A stretch of DNA of 64,000 nucleotides from SZUA-37 sp964472525 (GTDB taxonomy: Bacteria > Pseudomonadota > Gammaproteobacteria > UBA6429 > Thiohalophilaceae), in assembly GCA_964472525.1 (NCBI GenBank), contig CAYYLL010000003.1, positions 111,420 through 175,419 of the forward strand, read 5' to 3'. The stretch's first letter is position 1. Every line of letters starts with the position of its first letter. A program made the position numbers and the translations under genes. Positions 58,113 through 64,000 of this stretch are shown piece by piece. The notes beneath the pieces were generated by a model that saw only the letters and a list, made by a program, of their open reading frames with translations, was not told the origin of the DNA and did no database searches.

Positions 58113-59215
58113 AACATGTTTTAATTGCAACAGGTGGTACGGGTGGACATGTTTATCCTGCGCTTGCGGTTGCCGAGGAATTGATGAGTCGCGGTGTAAA
58201 AGTGTCATGGATGGGAACGCGTAAAGGCATGGAAGAAAAAATAGTCTCAGCTAAATCTATCCCACTTTATTTTATTTCTGTTAGTGGTTTACGCGGTAAA
58301 GGTATGTTGGGCTGGTTGTTAGCACCGTTTAAATTATCAATAGCGATTACACAGGCAGTGTATATCTTTATAAAACACAAGCCAAATGTGGTGTTAGGCA
58401 TGGGCGGCTTTGTCTCTGGCCCCGGTGGTATTGCATCTTGGATATTGCGTAAGCCACTCGTGATTCATGAACAAAATACTATTGCAGGTATGACCAATAA
58501 AATATTGGCAAATTTTGCAACACACGTTGCACAGGCATTTCCAGATACGTTTAATGAACGTATTAAAGCCATTCATGTTGGTAACCCGGTACGTACAGAT
58601 ATTGAAACGATGTTGCCACCCGAACAACGTTTTACTGAACACAATGACAAAAATATACATGTGCTAGTGCTTGGTGGGAGTTTAGGTGCAATGGCACTTA
58701 ATAAAAGTTTGCCAATTGTTTTTAATCAAGTTAGGCATACATGTCCTTTAAGTGTGGTACATCAAACTGGCTTACGACATTTGAAAGACACCAAAGAAAT
58801 TTATGCACATATGTCTGTTGATGTCACTGTTGTTGATTATATCGAGAATATGAACGAACTTTATAATTGGGCTGATGTTGTGATTTGTCGTGCCGGTGCG
58901 TTAACAATTTCTGAATTATCAGCAGTTGGTTTAGGCGCATTACTAATTCCTTATCCTTTTGCGGTTGATGATCATCAATATTATAACGCGAAGTATTTAG
59001 TTGATGGTGATGCTGCTGTTGTTGTACGTGAGTCTGAAATCGGATCGAATGATTTTGTTACAACATTGGAAAACTTATTATGCAAGGGACGAAGCAAGCT
59101 ACTTAAAATGGCCGAGAATGCACGTTTACTTGCAATGCCTGATGCTGCCAATAAGGTAGCCGATCTATGTTGTAACTTGATGGCAATAACAGAGAAGGGT
59201 GTGGCACATGGCTGA
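58109..59215 (+). CDS. murG: MurG, lipid II synthase (GlcNAc transferase)
   Basis: MurG adds GlcNAc from UDP-GlcNAc to lipid I at the inner face of the membrane. The 368 residues have the N-terminal glycine-rich GGTGGHVYPALAVAEEL, then GMGGFVSGPGG, HEQNTIAGMTNK, VLGGSLGAMALNKSLP and the UDP-GlcNAc site CRAGALTISELSAVGLGALLIPYPFAVDDHQYYNA. The 3' end overlaps the murC start by 8 bp. Confidence 0.98.
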   Translation: MKHVLIATGGTGGHVYPALAVAEELMSRGVKVSWMGTRKGMEEKIVSAKSIPLYFISVSGLRGKGMLGWLLAPFKLSIAITQAVYIFIKHKPNVVLGMGGFVSGPGGIASWILRKPLVIHEQNTIAGMTNKILANFATHVAQAFPDTFNERIKAIHVGNPVRTDIETMLPPEQRFTEHNDKNIHVLVLGGSLGAMALNKSLPIVFNQVRHTCPLSVVHQTGLRHLKDTKEIYAHMSVDVTVVDYIENMNELYNWADVVICRAGALTISELSAVGLGALLIPYPFAVDDHQYYNAKYLVDGDAAVVVRESEIGSNDFVTTLENLLCKGRSKLLKMAENARLLAMPDAANKVADLCCNLMAITEKGVAHG

Positions 59216-60665
59216 GCGTATGAATAATTTGGCTGAACGTGAAGGCCGACTGGGTATGGGACGTATTCGGCGGATCCATTTTGTTGGCATTGGTGGTATT
59301 GGTATGAGTGGTATTGCCGAAGTTTTACTGAATCTTGGATATGAAATATCCGGCTCTGATATACAACAAAATGCGGTGACTAAAAGATTACAGGATCAGG
59401 GTGCAAAGATTGTAGTTGGTCATGCTGCTGAAAATATAAAAGGCAGTGACGTTGTTGTGACTTCAAGCGCAGTCAATCAGACTAATCCTGAAGTAATTGC
59501 CGCAACGGAAAACCGTATTCCAGTTGTGCCGCGTGCAGAAATGTTAGCTGAGTTAATGCGTTTTCGATATGGTATTGCGGTTGCCGGAACGCATGGCAAA
59601 ACAACAACAACAAGTTTGATTGCAACGGTCTTAGCTGAAGGTAGATTAGACCCCACTTTTGTTATTGGTGGCAAACTTAACAGTGCCGGTTCAAATGCGC
59701 GTTTAGGTGATAGTCATTACCTTGTGGCCGAGGCTGATGAAAGCGATGCTTCGTTTATGCATTTGCAACCGATGATGGCGATTGTTACCAATATTGATGC
59801 TGATCATATGGAAACTTATGATGGTGATTTTGAAGTCCTGCAACGAACATTTCTAGAATTTTTACACCATTTACCTTTTTATGGTTTGGCGATTGTTTGT
59901 TTAGATGATCCTGTCATTAAAAATTTACTCACAAAAATTACTCGCCCGGTTTTGACTTATGGTATCCACAGTGAGGCTGATATTCGCGCAGTCAATATCA
60001 AACAGGTTGAGAATCGAACTTCCTTTTCTGTGACATCAAAGCACAGTGATAAAACATTGGATATCACCTTAAATATGCCGGGTGAACATAATGTTTTGAA
60101 TACGTTGGCTGCGATTGCTGTGGCTCGCGAACTAGATGTTGAAGATAAAGATATTAAAGTAGCCTTTGAAAAATTTGCAGGAATAGGTCGCCGATTCCAA
60201 ATTAATGGAGAGATAAAAACAAGTAAGGGTGCAATTTTACATATTGATGATTATGGACATCACCCAAGCGAGGTGGCAGCAACACTAGATGCAATAAGGA
60301 AGGGCTGGCCGGATAACCGATTGGTTGTTGTTTTTCAGCCGCATCGGTATACACGTACTCGTGACTTGTTTGAAGATTTTTCAAAAGTTTTATCAAGTGC
60401 CGACGTTTTAATATTATTAGAAGTTTATGCGGCTGGTGAAGCACCGATTACTGGTGCAGATGGTCGTTCTCTTGCACGAGCAATTCGTTCGCGAGGGCAG
60501 GTTGATCCTGTCTTTGTCGAAGACATCAGTGAGTTAGCAGAAGCTGTTAATAATGTTGTGAATAAAGGTGATGTGCTGGTAACGCTCGGTGCGGGTAATA
60601 TTGGTTTGGCGGCTGCAAAATTAGAAGCAGAATTACTAAGTTTATCAGCACTGATAAATATTTAA
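59208..60665 (+). CDS. murC: MurC, UDP-MurNAc-L-alanine ligase
   Basis: MurC adds L-alanine to UDP-MurNAc. An in-frame GTG at 59199 exists, but the ATG at 59208 has AAGG nine bases upstream and gives 485 residues (491 in E. coli). Motifs are IHFVGIGGIGMSGIAEVL, VAGTHGKTTTTSLIATVL, VAEADESDASF, TNIDADHMETYDGDF, IDDYGHHPSEV and FQPHRYTRTRDLF. It overlaps murG by 8 bp, and murB follows 28 bp later. Confidence 0.98.
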   Translation: MAERMNNLAEREGRLGMGRIRRIHFVGIGGIGMSGIAEVLLNLGYEISGSDIQQNAVTKRLQDQGAKIVVGHAAENIKGSDVVVTSSAVNQTNPEVIAATENRIPVVPRAEMLAELMRFRYGIAVAGTHGKTTTTSLIATVLAEGRLDPTFVIGGKLNSAGSNARLGDSHYLVAEADESDASFMHLQPMMAIVTNIDADHMETYDGDFEVLQRTFLEFLHHLPFYGLAIVCLDDPVIKNLLTKITRPVLTYGIHSEADIRAVNIKQVENRTSFSVTSKHSDKTLDITLNMPGEHNVLNTLAAIAVARELDVEDKDIKVAFEKFAGIGRRFQINGEIKTSKGAILHIDDYGHHPSEVAATLDAIRKGWPDNRLVVVFQPHRYTRTRDLFEDFSKVLSSADVLILLEVYAAGEAPITGADGRSLARAIRSRGQVDPVFVEDISELAEAVNNVVNKGDVLVTLGAGNIGLAAAKLEAELLSLSALINI

Positions 60666-60693
60666 AATATTCGGAAGATCAAGATAACGATAA

Positions 60694-61626
60694 ATGATGC
60701 AAGTGATGACTATCAATAAACAACAATTACGTGGTGAACTTTTACGTAATGAGCCCATGACGAAACATACGTCATGGCGAGCTGGCGGTGTTGCATCCAT
60801 ATTTTATAAACCGGCAGATATTGACGACCTGAGTGTGTTTTTAAATCAGCAAGATAAGAAACGCCCCATTATTTTTGTTGGCCTTGGCAGTAATTTGCTA
60901 GTGCGAGATACCGGTCTGGGGGCGATTGTTATTTGTGTGAGTGGTGTACTTAATAAAATTGAAGAAAGGGATGAGTATTGTATTTATGCTGAAGCAGGTG
61001 TGCCAAGTCCTAAGCTAGCAAAATTTACAGCAAAACAAGGACTGGCCGGTGCTGAATTTTTGTGTGGCATTCCCGGAACATTCGGTGGTGCATTGGCAAT
61101 GAATGCCGGAGCAATGGGTGGCGAGATCTGGACGATTGTTAAAAATATCACCACCATTGATCAACAAGGTCAAATACATAATCGTGTCGTTTCTGATTTT
61201 GATATTGCATATCGTTCGGTTAAAGAAAAAGCAGGTTCTAATTTTAAAATCGGAATAAATGAATGGTTTGTTGGTGCGACTTTAAAGTTACAAAAAGGGA
61301 ACCGTAAACAGAGTGAACAAAAAATAAAATCACACTTAGCACGGCGAGGTGCAACCCAACCGACTCAGCAACCGAATGCAGGTTCGGTATTTAGAAATCC
61401 GGTAGGTGATTATGCTGCACGTTTAATTGAGCAAGCAGGGTTAAAAGGTTATTGCCTTGGTGGAGCCTGTGTCTCTGAAAAGCATGCTAATTTTATTATC
61501 AACACTGGTACGGCTACGGCAAGTGATATTGAAGCTTTGATTAATCATATTCATCAAACAGTTGAAAATGAATTTAAGGTTAATTTAATTCGTGAAGTAC
61601 GAATAATAGGTAACAAAAGTGAATAA
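60694..61626 (+). CDS. murB: MurB, UDP-N-acetylenolpyruvoylglucosamine reductase
   Basis: MurB is the FAD/NADPH enzyme that reduces the MurA product to UDP-MurNAc. The 310 residues show HTSWRAGGVASIFYKPADIDDL, FVGLGSNLLVRDTGLGAIVI, GAEFLCGIPGTFGGALAMNAGAMGGE and the substrate region NAGSVFRNPVGDYAARLIEQAGLKG. At this length it resembles type II MurB (as in Gram-positives and many bacteria) rather than the 342-residue type I of E. coli. The exact start among ATGs at 60694, 60697 and 60706 is uncertain. It sits between murC and ddl. Confidence 0.95.
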   Translation: MMQVMTINKQQLRGELLRNEPMTKHTSWRAGGVASIFYKPADIDDLSVFLNQQDKKRPIIFVGLGSNLLVRDTGLGAIVICVSGVLNKIEERDEYCIYAEAGVPSPKLAKFTAKQGLAGAEFLCGIPGTFGGALAMNAGAMGGEIWTIVKNITTIDQQGQIHNRVVSDFDIAYRSVKEKAGSNFKIGINEWFVGATLKLQKGNRKQSEQKIKSHLARRGATQPTQQPNAGSVFRNPVGDYAARLIEQAGLKGYCLGGACVSEKHANFIINTGTATASDIEALINHIHQTVENEFKVNLIREVRIIGNKSE

Positions 61627-62605
61627 CGCTACTAACAGTGACATGATTAAAAAGCTTGGCCGGGTTGCTGTGTTAATGGGCGGTTGGTCGGCTGAACGAC
61701 CTGTTTCGTTGCAAAGTGGTCAGGCTGTGCTGGATGCGTTATTAAGGCAGGGTGTTAATGCTTTTGCGATTGATGTCAGCAAAGAAACCATTTTACAGGA
61801 TTTATCAAATGAAAGCATTGATCGTGTCTTTATCGCTTTGCATGGTAAAGGTGGTGAAGATGGTGTTATCCAATCGATACTTGAAGTACTGGCTTTACCG
61901 TACACAGGAAGTGGTGTTGCTGCATCGGCACTTGCGATGGATAAGTTGCGAACCAAACAGGTTTTAGAAGGTGCAGGGTTACCAACACCTGCTTTTGTTG
62001 TAATGGACGATGATATGGACTGTGAATATTTGCTTGCAACACTGGGGTCGCCTTTAATTATAAAACCAACATTAGAAGGTTCCAGTTTAGGTATGGCGCA
62101 GGTTGAATCGACTGCTGAATTAAAAGCGGCCTATGATGCGGCTAAAGATTTTGCAGGCGATGTACTCGTCGAACAATGGGTGACGGGAGCTGAATATACA
62201 ATTGCAATATTAGAACAGCAGGCATTGCCTGTTATTCAACTTAAAACACCACATAAATTTTATGATTACAGTGCTAAATATCAGTCAAATGATACCGAAT
62301 ATTTATGTCCTTGTGGTTTATCTGTTGAAGATGAAGGTTATCTGCAACGGCTAGCTTTATCGGCTTTTAACACGGTTGGTGCATCGGGTTGGGGACGTGT
62401 GGATGTGATGTGCGATACCGATAATAAACCCTGGATAATTGAAATAAATACGATCCCCGGCATGACCAGTCATAGTCTGGTGCCGATGGCAGCAAAAGAG
62501 TCAGGTCTTGATTTTGATGCATTAGTGTTAGCGATAATTACTCAAACGTTAGGGAACTCAAATAATAATCACGCTAATAAAGTAAAAGGGACAATGAGTG
62601 TTTAA
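61619..62605 (+). CDS. ddl: Ddl, D-alanine-D-alanine ligase
   Basis: Ddl makes the D-Ala-D-Ala dipeptide used by MurF. The 328 residues start with GTG at 61619, which has AGGT seven bases upstream and overlaps murB by 8 bp; an ATG at 61643 is a weaker alternative. Markers are VLMGGWSAERPVSLQSGQAV, ALHGKGGEDGVIQSILEVLALPYTGSGVAASALAMDK, KPTLEGSSLGM and EINTIPGMTSHSLVPMAAK, the ATP-grasp and ligand sites. It overlaps ftsQ by 8 bp. Confidence 0.97.
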   Translation: MNNATNSDMIKKLGRVAVLMGGWSAERPVSLQSGQAVLDALLRQGVNAFAIDVSKETILQDLSNESIDRVFIALHGKGGEDGVIQSILEVLALPYTGSGVAASALAMDKLRTKQVLEGAGLPTPAFVVMDDDMDCEYLLATLGSPLIIKPTLEGSSLGMAQVESTAELKAAYDAAKDFAGDVLVEQWVTGAEYTIAILEQQALPVIQLKTPHKFYDYSAKYQSNDTEYLCPCGLSVEDEGYLQRLALSAFNTVGASGWGRVDVMCDTDNKPWIIEINTIPGMTSHSLVPMAAKESGLDFDALVLAIITQTLGNSNNNHANKVKGTMSV

Positions 62606-63455
62606 ACGAAATCGACAAGCAGTGATTTTATCAGAGTCAATGGTGTCGGTTGATTTCCTTCGCTGGTTAAAAATAATAGTGTCGTTATTGGTTGTTGGTT
62701 CTTTATTAGCTTGGAGTTATATAAAAATAAATGATCCACAAACACTCCCTATTACAAAAGTACGTGCATTAGGTGATTTTAGTTTTGTAACCGAAGAAAT
62801 GTTGCATAAGGCTTTAAGTCAGGGTGTAAAAGAAAAAGGTAGTAGCAATAAGAACAAAAACATAAATAAAACGGCCATCGATATTCTTGAAGATAAAGGG
62901 TTTTTTAGTATTGATGTTGATGCAATAAAACAACGTGTTGAAACCATGCCTTGGGTAAAGCGAGCATCGGTACAAAGAGTCTGGCCAGATACACTCATTA
63001 TTGAAGTTGTTGAACACAAAGCAGTTGCATATTGGGGGGGTAAAGGTTTGGTGAGTGAGCTTGGTGGAATTTTTTATCCCGACAAACAAACATATCCTAA
63101 AGGTTTGCCTACGTTTATAGCGGCCGAAGGATTGGTTGAAAATTGTTTACGTTATTTTAATGACGCCAGTGAAATGTTTGCCGCTATCGGTTTAAAAGTT
63201 CTAAAAGTTAAATTTAGTCCACGGCGAGCATTAATGTTAACACTGAATAATGGTGTTCAACTTAATTTGGGACGACAAAATAAATTATACCGATTACAAC
63301 GTTTTGCTCAGGTTTATTCAACATTACGTGGTCGGATGAGTCTTATCGAACGTATTGATATGCGTTATACCAATGGGTTTAGTGTTAAATGGAAGCAACA
63401 CGAGGCAAGCGGTACGCTTTATCATAAAGTAGAGAGTGGCAAGGTAAATGTCTAA
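62598..63455 (+). CDS. ftsQ: FtsQ, cell division protein
   Basis: FtsQ is a bitopic membrane protein that joins FtsL and FtsB and links early and late divisome parts. The 285 residues (GTG start with AAGGG upstream, 8-bp overlap with ddl) have one membrane helix (IIVSLLVVGSLLAWSYI), a POTRA domain beginning TKVRALGDFSFVTEEMLHKAL and containing DVDAIKQRVETMPWVKRASVQRVWPDTLIIEVVEHKAVAYWG, and the FtsQ beta domain to the end. A charged Lys/Asn-rich insertion (about residues 73-92) in the POTRA domain is unusual. It overlaps ftsA by 8 bp. Confidence 0.96.
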   Translation: MFKRNRQAVILSESMVSVDFLRWLKIIVSLLVVGSLLAWSYIKINDPQTLPITKVRALGDFSFVTEEMLHKALSQGVKEKGSSNKNKNINKTAIDILEDKGFFSIDVDAIKQRVETMPWVKRASVQRVWPDTLIIEVVEHKAVAYWGGKGLVSELGGIFYPDKQTYPKGLPTFIAAEGLVENCLRYFNDASEMFAAIGLKVLKVKFSPRRALMLTLNNGVQLNLGRQNKLYRLQRFAQVYSTLRGRMSLIERIDMRYTNGFSVKWKQHEASGTLYHKVESGKVNV

Positions 63456-64000
63456 GAAATTAGAAAAAAACTTGATAGTGGGTCTGGATATTGGAACCTC
63501 CAAAGTGGTTGCTATTGTTGGTGAGATAACGCTCGAAGATGAAATTGAAATTATTGGAATTGGTTCACATCCTTCACGGGGATTAAAAAAAGGCGTTGTT
63601 ATAAATATAGAGTCAACTGTGCAATCTATACAACGCGCAATTGAAGAAGCTGAGTTAATGGCAGGCTGTCAGATCCATTCGGTGTATGCAGGTATTGCCG
63701 GTAGCCATATTCGTAGTTTGAATTCGCATGGCATTGTTGCGATTCGTGAGAAGGAAGTTTCAAATGCGGACGTTGAACGTGTGATTGACGCGGCGCGTGC
63801 CGTTGCTATTCCTGCCGACCAGAAAATACTTCATATTTTACCTCAAGAATTTATTATCGATAATCAGGAAAGTATTCGTGAACCGATTGGTATGTCTGGT
63901 GTTCGTTTAGAGGCAAAAGTACATATGGTGACCGGTGCGGTGAGTGCGGCACAAAATATTATTAAATGTGTCAGACGCTGTGGTTTGGAAGTGGACGATA
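63448..64000 (+). CDS. ftsA: FtsA, actin-like divisome protein (N-terminal part, cut by window edge)
   Basis: The ATG at 63448, with AAGG four bases upstream and an 8-bp overlap with ftsQ, opens a frame that runs off the end of the window; 184 codons are visible. FtsA tethers FtsZ to the membrane and recruits downstream division proteins. The visible part has the actin-fold phosphate loop LIVGLDIGTSKVVAIVGEI, then the 1C-type domain with GVVINIESTVQSIQRAIEEAELMAGC, HILPQEFIID and GMSGVRLEAKVHMVTG. The gene is expected to be followed by ftsZ outside the window. Confidence 0.97.
   Translation, partial: MSKKLEKNLIVGLDIGTSKVVAIVGEITLEDEIEIIGIGSHPSRGLKKGVVINIESTVQSIQRAIEEAELMAGCQIHSVYAGIAGSHIRSLNSHGIVAIREKEVSNADVERVIDAARAVAIPADQKILHILPQEFIIDNQESIREPIGMSGVRLEAKVHMVTGAVSAAQNIIKCVRRCGLEVDD

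Noticed and set aside
1..64000. CRISPR arrays, tRNA or rRNA genes, phage or transposase genes
   Set aside because: Looked for in all intergenic stretches; apart from rnpB, the riboswitch and the listed repeats nothing with the required structure was seen.

Overview
The window comes from an AT-rich (roughly 40% GC by eye) gammaproteobacterial chromosome. The evidence is the gene order: yhdP-nit, the ptsN-hpf-rpoN-lptBAC-kdsC-kdsD block, mlaFEDCB-ibaG-murA-hisGDC, algW, petABC-sspAB, diaA-yraN-lpoA-rsmI, rnpB and the complete mraZ-to-ftsA division and cell wall (dcw) cluster. From memory this is nearly the order of the equivalent Pseudomonas aeruginosa chromosome segment. A cytochrome bc1 complex, Kdo/LPS genes, meso-DAP peptidoglycan genes and ubiquinone genes fit a Gram-negative respiring bacterium. 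Enterobacterales are unlikely, because they lack cytochrome bc1 and use the long HisG form. I cannot name the genus; a free-living sulfur-oxidising or methylotrophic type lineage would fit but is not shown.

Layout. 1-3411 (+): end of the envelope protein YhdP, a small exported protein and a Nit-type amidase. 3393-19676 (-): DarP, MgtE, a permease-less regulatory phosphotransferase (PTS) set (EI, HPr, EIIA-Man, RapZ, HprK, EIIA-Ntr) with Hpf and sigma-54, then LptBAC, KdsC, a family 9 glycosyltransferase, KdsD, KdsA, a Ca/Na antiporter and MlaA. 20186-30023 (+): a DUF72 protein, MlaFEDCB, IbaG, MurA, HisG/D/C, a lone PAS protein and UbiT. 30061-33578 (-): two radical SAM proteins with UbiU and UbiV. 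33800-37289: Ung, a small secreted protein behind a cyclic di-GMP riboswitch, an AlgW/DegS protease and a Nif3 protein. 37491-41843 (+): PetABC, SspAB and an HMA-like protein, followed by a MITE-like element. 42068-46397 (-): an FAD oxidase, a SIS protein, YraN and LpoA. 46420-64000 (+): RsmI, RNase P RNA and the dcw cluster up to the first part of ftsA.

Much of the window builds the envelope. Lpt exports LPS whose Kdo comes from KdsA, KdsD and KdsC. Mla and YhdP handle phospholipids. LpoA, FtsI, FtsW and the Mur enzymes make peptidoglycan. AlgW is expected to sense envelope stress. A second theme is oxygen-limited metabolism: two perfect TTGAT-N4-ATCAA (FNR/ANR) boxes flank the ubiT / radical SAM-ubiU-ubiV locus, which points to oxygen-responsive control of oxygen-independent ubiquinone synthesis.

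I saw no transposase, integrase, phage gene, CRISPR array, rRNA or tRNA. Most of the window is housekeeping. The items most worth a second look are the FNR-box-controlled radical SAM/UbiUV operon, the c-di-GMP-I riboswitch controlling an unknown secreted protein, the hairpin ahead of ubiT, the MITE-like element and the Cys-less HMA-like protein. Start codons were moved from the longest reading frame wherever family length, a Shine-Dalgarno sequence or operon overlap favoured an internal start.
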